A DNA stretch of 64,000 nucleotides from Eumeta japonica (taxonomy: Eukaryota; Arthropoda; Insecta; Lepidoptera; Psychidae): contig BGZK01002012.1 of NCBI GenBank assembly GCA_005406025.1, positions 1 through 64,000 on the forward strand, read 5' to 3'. A program made the translations under genes and the position numbers. Below are positions 20,528-31,724 of this stretch, one piece after another; the first letter of the stretch is position 1; each line of letters begins with the position of its first letter. The notes under the pieces were generated by a model. The model was given only the letters and a program-made list of their open reading frames with translations, searched no databases and was not told the origin of the DNA.

Positions 20528-22639
20528 AATAATATTATTGGTATATTTGTTTTGTTTGATTAGAAATAATCTGTTCCCTTGTTCCTATTCTCCTAAAAAG
20601 GCCGCGAATAAAATAAGCCAGACTGAACCAAAGAATATATACGGAAACCAGGTAATTCACAAACTTATCGTGAATCGAACCAATTCTTGCGGGTTCTAAT
20701 TTAGTCAAGTTAGTTTTCGGGTGCGCTTTAGTCGCGTTGTATTTCCATTTTATATGTTTTTAATATATGAAATTATATAGATGTATTTTGATTACGCGCA
20801 TATTTGTCTACATGTGTACTCTAGCGCATTTCCTACATCTCGCAGTGTGATAAAAGTTTTTTTGAATTCCGTTTTTTTTAAACCCAAGTATGTCTGTCCA
20901 TCTGTTCGTTTATAGCTCGGAAACTACTTGTCAGACTTACATTACTCAATTCTAATATAAAAATACGCTATCCAATTACAATAGGTATACCTACGTTGTT
21001 AGCAGCGACGATTTTAGTGCGTCTGGATTGAAATTGTAATGGTGGAAAATCACAGCATGAGGCTAGCGGGTTTAAAGAGAGGTGAAAATACACAGAAAAT
21101 TCTATGTCAGTTTTAGCACGCACATTCTTTTAACTATTTTACGTTTTCGGAGAGAAAGAGAAATTAAAGAATTAGGATTTTCGTTTAGATTTGTATGTAA
21201 ACTACGAATAAAGCCCTATATTCCGTATTTTTTTTTTCAAAATTTTCGGTTTTATATATTTCGAAAATGCGCCGGATATTGAATCGCTTGACTTTGTATG
21301 TTCTATATAATATATTTTTCATGCGATGGATGTGGAGAAAATAAACTCTGACGACGAACGAACGGACAGATAGACACGAAAGTAACATTACAAGAATTCC
21401 GTTTCTTTATCGGTTGTACGGAACTCTAAAAGAACCCATATGGCACACATAAAAAAGTTTCATTACAAACGTTTCATTACGATTTTAACGTATGCAAAAT
21501 TAATACATTTCGTATTCATAGGCACTGTATTGACTGTAATCGAGTCACGGCGCTCGAATGGAGCTCTGATCAAAACCTAAAATCTAAGGCCTGTTTCACA
21601 CTTCATTTAATTATCGCTCGGCGGTTCCGTAGATGGTGCGATGGTTTACTCTCTAGCGCTTCGCACTTGTCAAGGACATTGTCGAGTTTGTCAAGTGTAC
21701 AAGTGAACGCAATGGAAATTAATCAACAACCAAATTTTTAACCTATTGCATTTCTGCCTTCCCAAACTTAGAATTCCATAACAAAAAACAAAACGTTGCT
21801 AAAATTCTCTAGTGAAAAAAATAATGGAGCTTAATCAATTTATTCTAATTACTTTAACGAACAGATCAATCACAAACATCTGCAGCTAGTAAAAAATCTA
21901 CTAATGAATTAAAAAGCAAATTTGTTGACTAGAAGCGGTATTAACCTAAACTTTTTGTATTTTTTTACCCGACTCTGCGGTAATAGGATAATTTTTCGAC
22001 TGTAAATGTGCATGTATTTATTTTTTTAGTACGTTCTGTAACCTAAACAGCTAGGTCAATTTTGACACATAAGATTCGTATTATTGTAAGATATACATAG
22101 ATTATAATATTTAGATATGAGATCTCCCAATCAGAAATGATAGGAGAGTTAAAAAATAAAATATTTTGTCATACCAACAATTTGTGCATCGAATAAGAGC
22201 TACTAAACTATTTTAATGCAATAGAACGTCTTTTATTGTGTTTGTAACTGTCCATAATTTAAGTTTTAGTGTTTTATACATAGAAAGCACTGAAAATTTC
22301 ACGAATGAGTGAGTAAAAATTATCATGAATGGTCAAAAACGAACTAATTGTTTTTCAAAATATTCTCCATTAGCATAAATATTATCACAAATTAAAAACA
22401 AAGTGATGAAGACACGCAATTTTTAAGATGCCCCCACAATGTACTGTACTTCACAGCCACAGTTCCATTTACAAATGTAGTAATTTTTAAATATTGTTTA
22501 CTTAAGTGGCCAGTTCCAGAAACTTATAGTGCGCCCCACGTGTATGTTCTAAAAACATATTTATTTTTGTTCTGTATACGTATGTTATAGAAATATGTAT
22601 ACTAACTTCCGCCCGCATGAATATTGCTTAATTTTGCGT
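20528..22639. other. AT-rich noncoding DNA
   Basis: Contains the repeat end at 21.35-21.43 kb and its possible upstream start at 20.87 kb. The rest is AT-rich without identifiable features. Confidence 0.4.
21345..21432 (+). repeat. repeat end of the GGTTCCG/TACGGAAC class
   Basis: ACGAACGGACAGATAGACAC, AATTCCGTTTC and TTGTACGGAACTCTAAA. At 20865-20960 a complementary-looking start (GAATTCCGTTTTTTTTAAAC then TGTCTGTCCATCTGTTCG) suggests the two ends of one ~560-base element. Confidence 0.5.
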
Positions 22640-22890
22640 ATAAACCGATCACAGTCCCAATCATGATGCTAATTTGTCTTATTGTCGATTCCAATCGCGG
22701 TCCCGCTTTTGATTTAGAACTCGGTCTTGATTTAAGTGGATTCCGATTTTAGTCGCGCTTTCATCTTAATTTTAGTTCCATACCTGATATCGACCTTGGT
22801 CCCGTTCTCAATGTCAATCCCTTGTCGGTCCTTTGACTCTCGATTCTGCTCTCCGTCTCGCTTACGATTTCGATTACACTACCGGTCACG
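22640..22890. repeat. GATTCC-type pyrimidine-rich tract
   Basis: Repeated degenerate words on the plus strand: GTCGATTCCAATCGCGGTCC, GGATTCCGATTTTAGTCGCG, GTCCCGTTCTCAATG and TTACGATTTCGATTAC. No fixed period is visible by eye, but GATT/CGGTCCCG words recur every 12-24 bases. Confidence 0.6.
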
Positions 22891-24044
22891 GTATTATCAC
22901 AAATGAATGAAGTATACATTAAAATATGCTATTATATAAATATAACTTTATTATTTATTACACAGTATTCCGAGCAAGGACAAATGAAAACGTATCTATT
23001 GAAATAAATTAAATAGGTTTTCACTTAAAATCCCACCACCAAACATGTTTATGCTTACATTTTTGAAGTTATACTGATTTAAGTGCGTTGTGAAAAACTG
23101 ATGTCAGTGATTTTTTATCGGAGTGACACAAAAACTACAGTATGAAGTTCCCGCACGCTGTTTAGCGAGCAACTTCAGACCACTAATAACTAATATGAAA
23201 TAAGGTTTACCTCTAGATGACGCTTGTAATTATGAGAAATTAATATCTGAGGGCCTCTTTGCTTGTCAACTGGTATTATTTGCCGCTCTTTTTCATAATT
23301 TGTGCTTAGGTCACCATTTAGGTTCCTTCAAAATACTAGCCCCTCTCTTTTTTATCTCTTTATAGTTATTAATATAGTACCTACAGTACCGTAACCTTAT
23401 TTTATATTCATTTTCCTATACATATTCCTTAGGTCTTGTAACAATGTAACAAAACAATGATAAATAATAGACTATTTCCATGAAAGTATAAGTAAACAAA
23501 GGCCGTGGTCATAATTCCAAAAGGTTAGAGAAAAAAGAAAACTAGGTGGCTTGTCCCCGTTGAGGTGTAGCTTTTTACTTTATTCCCTGTTCATTTATAA
23601 AAATATTTTCTGTGTCCTTCGATCTCCAGTATTATAACCTTCCCTCATTATCTATTTCCTGTTTTTGACGTTTAATGTTACCAATTAGGTGACCATACAT
23701 CCCCAAGGGGTATAAACCCTCGTCACCTATGCCTTGAGGATTTCCTACCCTCCCCTATTTCACCTCTGGGATACCTCACCCCATCGCGACCTATCTCGAT
23801 GGTGGGTGATCGTAGAATTTCAGAATTGGACTCGATTAAAGAAGAGAAAATTTGTGACCCCGACCGATTTTCCAAATTAAATCAAGCCTAAAATAATGTT
23901 AATATTCTAATTTTTGATTTAGCAATTGATATAATCTAAAATAAAAACGTGTCAGCTCCGACGCACGACTGGAGTTTACTCCTTAAGTACGATTGTCTAA
24001 ATATACGCAAAAAGAGTTTATTTAACTGAAAAATTTCGTTTTGA
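22891..24044. other. noncoding DNA
   Basis: No gene. The stretch 23560-23830 is richer in C and T (CCTACCCTCCCCTATTTCAC) and might be an old repeat, but I cannot assign it. Confidence 0.4.
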
Positions 24045-24345
24045 CTAAAAATTTAAGAAAAATGATTAAAGATAAAATTTTTTTAGCCTATCTACAATTA
24101 TTTCATTTTTCATTTTTAGTAAAAAAAAGAAGACTTATTATAACTACAATTATTAAAATATTATGGAAAGTATTTTGAATAAATTTTTGTTTTTACCAAT
24201 AATTTAAGAAAAACCATTAGAGAAGAAATTTTTTAACTTATCTACAATTATTTTGTATTTTTAATTTTAAGTAAAAAGACGAAGATTTATTGTATTTAAA
24301 ATTATAAAAATATTATCAAGAAGTATTTAAAATTATTTTGATAAT
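24045..24345. repeat. tandem duplication, 150-bp unit, two copies
   Basis: TCTACAATTATTT recurs at 24091 and 24241, exactly 150 bases apart. The flanking AATTTAAGAAAAA, TTTTTTAGCCTA/TTTTTTAACTTA and GAAGACTTATT/GAAGATTTATT words align in register. Divergence between the copies shows it is not recent. Confidence 0.75.
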
Positions 24346-25160
24346 ATTGTCTTATTATTAATTAAAATTATCTACGTTATAATAATAATTCATTATAATA
24401 ACCTTGATAAATTATAACCTACCGAGCAACCACGTGTTCATTTGATATTCCAGCATTATTATCTACACCACTTTCTTCCATAGTGTATATCAATTGCACT
24501 TCACCAAATATAATAATAATGCATATAAAATTCACGATAATAATAGTAATTATTAATAATAATAGTAATAAATCAAATGTTAATAATAAATATTTACATT
24601 GTAAAAGAACACTTTAAAACAGTGGTGACGATCCGTATTAGAATTGTGTAACTGATATACTATATATATATATATATATATATCGTTTGTAAACGTTGAA
24701 CAGTATACTTTTATAATATATATAGGTATACACACAATATATGCGTCAGCTGCCTCGCTGCGTTGGCTACACACAAGTATACAAACAAGTATACAAGTAC
24801 ACACATACACGCGTTTGAAAAGTGAAAGGTGCGCCAATAAGTTGCGCACCAAAAATGTAACGCGGATTCATCAGTAGATTTTACTGCTCAAATTTTTCTC
24901 ATACCGGGCGCCTTATATGAAAATCAATTCTTAAGAAGTAAACTCGAAAAAATAGATATTACAGCTTGTATAAAAAAATAAATATTACTTTAATTATTTT
25001 TTCTAATTTAAATGAAACTTTGTCAACCTTACTGACTATCCCACCCCGTTTCTTTTATTATTTTACTGTCATTAGTTATTTGTATGCATTAAAAACTACT
25101 TTTTAATTACGCCAAAGAAGTGTAAGTTCTCATGCGCATATATAAGTATACACACTATTT
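24346..25160. other. AT-rich noncoding DNA with (TA)n
   Basis: AATAATAATAGTAATA-type low complexity at 24520-24600 and a pure (TA)n run at 24659-24683. No gene seen. Confidence 0.5.
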
Positions 25161-25177
25161 AATAGCATTTTCTAAAG

Positions 25178-25290
25178 GGCAAATGAGTGTGCGAGCCACC
25201 AGAGAGTAGTTGATCACTGCCGCCCATGGACACCATAACTTCAGAAGAGTCACTAGGGCTACTCCGAACTTTTAGGAAAGAATAGGTTTT
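25178..25290 (-). repeat. SINE-like repeat, family A, minus-strand fragment
   Basis: On the minus strand it reads AGTGACTCTTCTGAAG, then GTGTCCATGGGCGGCAGTGA and TCAACTACTCTCTGGTGGCTC. This is the family A tail seen at 4.6, 28.65, 32.24, 36.9 and 54.3 kb. Confidence 0.65.
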
Positions 25291-25474
25291 TTTCTTTAAG
25301 TCCCTCTTAATGAGTAATAATGCTATTGTACTGTCAAAAAAGTTACGACATTTTTCCTGAAAAAAGAAAATATTTATTATCCAAAATTACTTTGCACGTT
25401 CTTCTGACAGCTAAAACAAGTTTATTTATGTAACAGCTACTCGAAAATTCGAGAACAACTGTATGTTACGTCAG

Positions 25475-25518
25475 AAACTGCATAGCAGTATGCGAAAGTG
25501 CATACTGCTATGCAGTTT
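25475..25518. repeat. perfect 19-bp hairpin, 6-nt loop
   Basis: AAACTGCATAGCAGTATGC (25475-25493) and its exact complement (25500-25518) flank the loop GAAAGT. A second small palindrome, CTCGAAAATTCGAG, lies about 30 bases upstream. No aligned copy was seen elsewhere in the window. Confidence 0.9.
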
Positions 25519-26817
25519 TGCAATAACTGGCATGACAGGCTGCAAGCGCGCTGTGTGCAATTTTACACGGCAGGGAGTTAGTATTTACGTCTCTAGGAAA
25601 TGTATGCATAATGCTCACCTTTTTCTGCTACCTGTTAGTGAGGGGCATCAACTCGTAGTTACGAAAAATATTTATTCATAGATACAAATTTGCACTCGCA
25701 GTTGGAGTTGCTTTTGGATCGTGATTTTGACCAATATATGCGACAGTATTATTCAACTTCCTGCTATGAAAATTTAAGGATGCCACAAATTCGGATATTT
25801 AAAAAGAATTCAAAAATATTTCGAAAAGCAAGCCAAAGTTTCAAAATTTCTAGACCATTATCTCGCTAGTATGAATACTGAAAACCGACAAAAATCGTCA
25901 ACTCTTGATGGATGAAATATCTTCACATATAATTAAGTTTTCATACGGAATTTTCAGGTTGCGAGTCCTATTCGCACTTGTCCAATATTTTTAGATCTAA
26001 TATATTTTTGAGTTACAAACCAAAGCATATAGGTACATAAGAACCGCTTACTGCGGCTTAAATTTACTTTTAATATTCCTTACAAATGTCGAAATACTGG
26101 AAATACTATCGCATAGAATTTGATTTCGATAGAGCAATGTCAATACATAAGAAAATTGGCCAATATTTGAATGTATAAGGGTAAGGCAGAATCGGTGAAT
26201 GTAGATTATTTTATGATAGTGAGTCAGATAATCGAATAAGAGATCGAAGAGACCCGACCTAGCTCTTATTGGATAAACTTTGTCATCTTGTTAAATTTTG
26301 CGAATCGCATTACACGGGCAGACAATTCTCTTTTATACAGCGTTTTATTTTTTTAGAAAACGAAAACTCACATATCAATTCCAGTTCCGTGGCTATGTTT
26401 TTCTTTATTTCCTTTTCCTTGAGAATAGACAATCGATGTTTTTTTGAATACAAAATATTCTAAATATAAATATTAAAAATATTCAAAATATAAATATTTC
26501 AAATTTATGATTAAAAACATAGAATTACAACCACTTTCAACAAACTTTGTTAGTGCCTTATACAATACCGGTATGAGTAAAACTCCTTTTTGAGAATTTT
26601 ACAAAGAAGAGTTAGCAAAGACTTTAAAAGCTTATAATTCTAATCATCTTTAAACAATATTAATTTTTGTTTCATATTTTATAATCATACTTACTCTACT
26701 ATTTTTTTATATTCCTTTATTATTAGAAAAATTTGCAGCTTAGAAACATAGCCGCAGTTCATATTATTATCACATTATAAAAATATTGAAAAAAAAAATC
26801 TAAGCAAAGTTCGTTTA
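25519..26817. other. AT-rich noncoding DNA
   Basis: No gene or defined repeat family seen. The 72-codon frame at 25463-25681 overlaps the hairpin and has no recognised motif. Confidence 0.45.
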
Positions 26818-27335
26818 GGTAATATGCAAAGTTGGCTACCAAAACCAAGGCGGCCTTATATATTATTTCGAAAGGGCTAAGACTAGACGTACAATTGGCG
26901 ACCAAAATCCAGGCGGCCTTATGCACTTTTCCAAATAGGCTTGTTTGGACCAGACGTACAGCTGGAAATCGAAATCGAGGCGGCCTTGTGCACTTTTACA
27001 AAAGAAGTCACTTAAGCCTGACGTACAGTCGGCGATGGAAATTGAAGCGGTTTTATACACTTTTTTAAAAAAAAGTTTACTTAGACTTGACGTACGATTG
27101 ATGTCGGGAACCGAGGCGTTCTTATACACTTTTCCAAATAGGCTTGCTAAGACCAGACGTACTGTCAGTAATCGAAATGGAAGCGGTCTTACACAATTTT
27201 AAAAAGGACTCGCTTAGGTGTGACGTACCATCGGTGATTCAAATCGAGGCGGTCTTATGCATTTTTCTAAAAATGATAGCTTAGAGCTGACGTACAGTCG
27301 ATGATGCAAATTGAGGTGGCACTTTTCCATTAGGT
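26818..27335. repeat. 67-bp tandem array, about eight diverged units
   Basis: The AGGCGGTCTTATGCACTTTT-like core recurs at 26848, 26911, 26978, 27045, 27114, 27181, 27247 and 27314, with spacings of 63-69 bases and mostly 67. Each complete unit also carries a GACGTAC box followed by AGTCGGCGATG-like DNA and a CTTAG/CTAAGAC spacer. Units are diverged, so the array is old. Because 67 is not a multiple of three, the frames that cross it on both strands change phase from unit to unit and are unlikely to be coding. Confidence 0.92.
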
Positions 27336-28074
27336 ATCTATCAAATTTATAAGCTTTGCATTCACACGTGCATTACACATCATCACGCTCTGCATATTAG
27401 CTTGAGACTCACAAGAGGACGGATCAGTCGGTCGCTGAGTGTACTTACACAGATTAAATAATAGTTCAGTATAAATAATTGAACGATATATCTGCTCTGG
27501 ACTCGCCTTTATATAAAATTGTATAGCCAAATAATTCAAATGTACATGAAAAGCCGATATTACCGACCGGCATGACCAGCCGGTGATGTAATCCAGCGTA
27601 ATTTACGATGTGATACGACAACCCATGAAATTGCACTCTTTCGGAGGTGTCACAGTCCGAATACAGCTATTCCTCGTCATCTTCTTTCATTTCATCATCA
27701 GATTTTAACCAAATTCGAACGAAATCATCTCAATAGTAAACTTTTTCCAATAAAACAGAAGCATATAGTCCACAAATATTCTTGTATCTGCATACAGATT
27801 ATTATTAAATTTTATGAACAGCCGATAATGGTGACAATAAGTAAAAAAAAAAATACATTTAAAATAAAGTTTTTGCCATCAATAAGGTCGTACATTGTTC
27901 TTAAAATTCCTTAAAAACCATCGACATACATACTTTACATACTTTTACATAGAAAAACAACAAAGGCTCACCTCATATTTTGTATAAGGCGAGACTAATA
28001 ACGATATTTTTTGACCAACAAAAAGGCCTAATGCAAGAATCGACTACAGTGATTTACTCACTGAGTGTCCATAT
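27336..28074. other. noncoding DNA
   Basis: Between 27540 and 27680 the DNA is slightly GC-richer (CCGACCGGCATGACCAGCCG), including GCCGATATTACCGACCGGC-like self-complementarity. No gene seen. Confidence 0.4.
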
Positions 28075-28310
28075 GTGTACGCTCACACAAATATAACTTC
28101 ATGGTTTTGTTGACGCCACCTCTTGTTCAACTATATCAGCGGTGTGTGCTTCAAATTGTCATTTGAAATAATAAACTCTTAACTGTTAAAATTGAAAGCT
28201 AAACACGTCAAAAGACGTTGTTTGAAGTTTGCAATTAGCAATTAACTAAAGCGATATTAAAGATATTTGGCATTTATAACATTATGTCACAAATACCAAT
28301 ATGTCTAATA
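28075..28310 (+). repeat. dispersed hairpin repeat family C, copy 2
   Basis: Aligns with 14005-14260 through GTGTGTGCTTCAAA, CATTTG, TTAACTGTTAAA, TTGAAAGCTAAAC, ACGTTGTTTGAAG and CAATTAGCAATTAAC. Like copy 1 it folds into a stem-loop. Confidence 0.65.
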
Positions 28311-28345
28311 ATACCGATATTTTTACATGTTTAGTTTTTAACTTT

Positions 28346-28396
28346 AACAGTTAGCAGTTAACCATTCCAGTTTGGAATGGTTAACTGCTAACTGTT
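28346..28396. repeat. perfect 24-bp hairpin, 3-nt loop
   Basis: AACAGTTAGCAGTTAACC (first 18 bases of the left arm, from 28346) is matched exactly by GGTTAACTGCTAACTGTT at the end of the right arm. The whole 24-base arm is perfectly complementary around the loop GTT. The arm words also occur in family C just upstream, so this is probably the other end or a fold-back of the same element. Confidence 0.92.
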
Positions 28397-28564
28397 GGAC
28401 AGAAGCATACCGTCCTTAGTCTGTTATGTCATCACTGTGAGATACTTTATTGTATTACAATGCATATGAATTGCATAATGCGACAACTTGACAACTGAAC
28501 AGTGGTACATCCATGCTGTAAGCAAACGCACTCGACCCGTGAAACGCCGCACTCTAACAAAATA

Positions 28565-28735
28565 CAAGCGTGAAGTGACAGCTTCCACTGTTGGGTTTCG
28601 TCCAGTAAGTGAGAGTTCTGATGGCCCCTCTCCTATCTGGAGATGCGAATGCTATGGGCGGCGGTGATCGCCTACTCTTTGATGCCTCGCGTGCTCGTTT
28701 GGACCTTGAAAGTACTATATAAAAAAGAAACTTCA
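28565..28735 (+). repeat. SINE-like repeat, family A, copy 2
   Basis: GTGACAGCTTCCACTG, CGTCCAGTAAGTGAGAGTTC, CTATGGGCGGCGGTGATCGC and CTACTCTTTGATGCCTCGCG followed by TGCTCGTTTGGAC. The middle of the family is deleted relative to the copy at 36.7 kb. It ends in TATATAAAAAAGAAA. Confidence 0.8.
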
Positions 28736-28745
28736 TAATGAAGTT

Positions 28746-29835
28746 ATTTATTTTATGTGTAACACACTAATTACCTAAAGTTCAAAAAAGATGTTTATAT
28801 TTATTGTACTATCCCATATTAACCAGAAGGTTCAATTTCATTCCTTATTTCACCGATTTTAATAAAAATAAGTAAATAGTTATACAAGATCATATCATCA
28901 TATTGTATTTTCATTTTTAACTAGACAGTGAATGTTGATAAGTTAAACAGAAGTATGAGATTCCGAAACTGTAACTCAGACGTGCGTAGGTATTAGGTCT
29001 TGTAAACTAATTCTGAACTTCGTAACATAACTTAACTTTCTTAATACGCATGAGAATTCACTTGTAACGAGATAACTTTCGACTGACTGGCTTAGAAGTT
29101 GAAGGCTTAATTTTTGGCAACGTATATCACTATATCCATCAAAGTGCATTGGTAAGGATATTTTTTTGAAGTATGCTCACATAAACACAATAATTTTGGA
29201 TTTAGGAATACTGTTTTAATTTTATACGAAAAACATATTAGTTTATTTTCATCTGTTAAACACGAACGATATTATATATTTTATTTGCATCAAAATAAAA
29301 AAAAAATTATGTCATTTTTACATAAAAATATACGATACAGCACTTTATCACTTAATTGTGACAGTCGCCGCTTAATATATCTGTATAATTGCGGTACACT
29401 GTCGTCATCATTCCGATGTTATTCGAGATCATTTTCTTCTTGCAAGCGACCGCTTCATGTCTAACCTGTAGATAAGCTCTAATCATGTTGTTGGTTTGTT
29501 ATGTTGACGAACGCGATAAAAAAGTTGACGTACTTACAATGCCATCCTGCAATCAGAGGGCATAATAATATTATTTTTATCAATAAGAATCGCGAATAAA
29601 ACTGGGATATGGATTAAGAGAAGAACAGAAATAGTTTCATAATCAAATAATTTGACTGTAGTACGAAGACTCCCATTTATGTATTCGGAACTGGCCACAT
29701 ACAGAATAATACTTAAAGAGTAATTACAATATTTAAAAATAGAACTCCTTTTCTGTAAAATACAGTTTGTTTCATGTAATTGTCAATTGTTTTACAATTG
29801 TGGCGTCATTTTCAAAATTGCTTGTCTTTACCACC
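28746..29835. other. AT-rich noncoding DNA
   Basis: No gene seen. The left end of mariner 2 must lie in the last ~150 bases, but I cannot find its terminal repeat. Confidence 0.45.
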
Positions 29836-31254
29836 ATGGATTTAACTCGTGAAAATTTTTGTGCGATGATTTATTACGATTTTTGGCGTGGGTTAACTCA
29901 AAAACAATGCATCAAGTAACTCAGTTAAACTTTTGGGAATGAAACACTGCCAAAAACTACTGTGTATTACTGGTTTAGTGAGATTAATCGTGGGTAATCT
30001 ATCCTCACGGAGGAATTTAAAGAAAGTCGCCCTAAATCGGTTGTTGTATCACGAAATATGGATGTTGTGCCGGATAATAATGCAAGATCATCATATTACA
30101 CATCGTCCGATAACAGTGTCCCTGGGATAAAGTATGACGAGCATGCATAAGACATTACATGAAAATTTGACTGTAAAAAAAATATGTTCGCGTTGGATTC
30201 CACACAACTTAAGCTTTGATCAAACACAGGCTCGTATCGATTAGTGCAAAAAAATGATAAAAAAATACAATCATGATGCGTCTAAAGCTGTTTATAATAT
30301 CTATGATTTTGTTCGTCGGCTTGTTGATTTTGAGCACTTTGGGGAAACCCCTGTTGTTGACTGTGTGATCGTTGCCACACAGCGCGCATGAGGGCTTTCC
30401 CTCCGACTCTTTCGTCCTTGTGCATTCTTCTGTCCAGTATAGGGTGGTGCACTTAACGTATCTGGACTGAACATAGCAGTGGGCAGCTGCGTGGCCATAT
30501 TTCTGGGATCGGTAGCACTGCCCTGGCCCTACTCACTTATAGGGAGCCTTACGGTGATGCCGAAGAGGCCATACACTTTCGAGAGTTTTTTAAAAAAAAT
30601 GTCCTTAATGTTGTCGACCTTGTTAAGGACCGCCAGCACTAGTACTACCGAGATACCGTCCCTTCGGTGTAGTCTGCGCACCGAGTGGACGGCGTAACCG
30701 TGGTTATTACTTAGAGCAATGCGTATAACCTCGAAACTAAACAACTGTCAAAGGTGTGGGTGTTCCAAGATGAGCCGAACCTAACAAAAGTGATTCGTGT
30801 CAAAAGCGCTTTGAAGCAAATGGTTGCCTGTTTTTTTGGTGTAAATGGACATGTGATTGCAATGCTACTAGATAATTGTAAAACAGTTAATTCGAAGTAA
30901 TACATGTTCCTTTGTTTGCCAGAACTCTTTGAAGAAATAAAAAAAAATAACCGACAACGTACAATCATTCTCCATCATGAGAATGCGAGCTGTCGGCCGA
31001 AATACATCGGCCGAAACAACGAGGTTTTTGAGAGGTCAAAAGATCGAATTAACGGGTCATCCGCCGTACAGCCCTGATCTGGCACCCAACGATTTCTATT
31101 TATTCCCAAGCGTGGAGAATAAATTACGTGGTTATCGTTTGTCAAGCTACGAATAGGCCGTTGATGCGTTATAAATGCACGTTTTGGAGTTAGTTCAAAC
31201 TGAATGGAAAAAGTGTTATAAAAATTGATTTCAGCGTTATGCAAAAATGCATTA
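29836..31254 (+). pseudogene. mariner transposase pseudogene 2, split by a retrotransposon fragment
   Basis: A Mos1/mauritiana-like mariner transposase relic. It starts at the ATG at 29836 in a good context (CCACCATGG), with MDLTRENFCAMIYYDFWRGL and, after frameshifts, TTVYYWFSE, FKESRPKSVVV, IIMQDHHITHRPI and CSRWIPHN. A foreign insert occupies 30301-30718. The frame then resumes with KQLSKVWVFQDEPNLTKV, KQMVACFFGVNGHV, IILHHENAS (the usual second catalytic Asp is Glu here), a frameshift, GHPPYSPDLAPNDFYLF with the third catalytic Asp, and ends EWKKCYKN and a stop. The VTGDESWIY block with the first Asp is absent. At least four frameshifts or stops make it inactive. Full-length relatives are about 345 residues. 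Terminal repeats were not found, so only the coding part is delimited. Confidence 0.93.
30301..30718 (-). pseudogene. jockey-type LINE ORF1 (gag-like) fragment inserted in mariner 2
   Basis: On the minus strand the first part reads HSVRRLHRRDGISVVLVLAV, then LNKVDNIKDIFFKKLSKVYG and LFGITV. This matches the PRE_C2HC region of ORF1 proteins of jockey-clade retrotransposons, which bind RNA. A one-base frameshift near 30540 leads into a frame open to the insert edge with zinc-knuckle features: GQCYRSQKYGHAAAHC (a CX2CX4HX4C box with the second Cys changed to Ser), a YVKC word and CALCGNDHTVNN. No ATG starts this frame. Both the N-terminal part of ORF1 and all of ORF2 and the 3' end are missing, which is unusual for a simple 5'-truncated LINE insertion. 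The orientation is opposite to the transposase. Confidence 0.85.
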
Positions 31255-31720
31255 AAAACCATATCAAATGATTGAATGTTTGTTTCTTTTTGACAATACG
31301 GACACATAAATAACAGCACTCATAGTTGTAGTTTTCGATGTAAGAGTAAAGAGTCGTGTAGCATTTGACCAAAATCAAAATAGGCGGAACCGTGACCGAA
31401 AATATCGTTGCGAGACATAAAAGTTGATAAGATTTATTTGTTATTCACGCAGACAAAACCATTGAAGAAAAGCAGTTTAGGATATTTTTAGGAATATTTC
31501 TGATTTTCATGCACACAACCATAAATAATTTATGTACATTACAGATTTGCGTTCTTTAATAGTTTTTTTTTTCTTTTCAAGCTATCACTACACAATCCGA
31601 CATTATTAACCAAAATACACGTGCCTTCTTTTTGCGTTCAAAAGCTCTCAACAGAGTTTCAGCAACACCACTGCCCACATCTAAGCGTGCAGTCGTGAAT
31701 ATGTACGAGTTTATACAGAT
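31255..31720. other. noncoding DNA downstream of mariner 2
   Basis: Includes the expected position of the mariner right terminal repeat, which I could not recognise. No gene seen. Confidence 0.4.
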
Positions 31721-31724
31721 TATC

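Noticed and set aside
26832..27202. Overlapping 78-88-codon frames on both strands
   Set aside because: They cross the 67-bp tandem array, whose period is not a multiple of three, so no frame keeps the same peptide from unit to unit.
28346..28396. Pre-miRNA
   Set aside because: The stem is perfect and only 24 bp with a 3-nt loop, and it shares words with an adjoining repeat; it does not look like a Drosha/Dicer substrate.
29690..31380. Terminal inverted repeats of mariner 2
   Set aside because: I searched the flanks by eye for CCAGGTGTAC- or TTAGGT-like ends and found no convincing pair.
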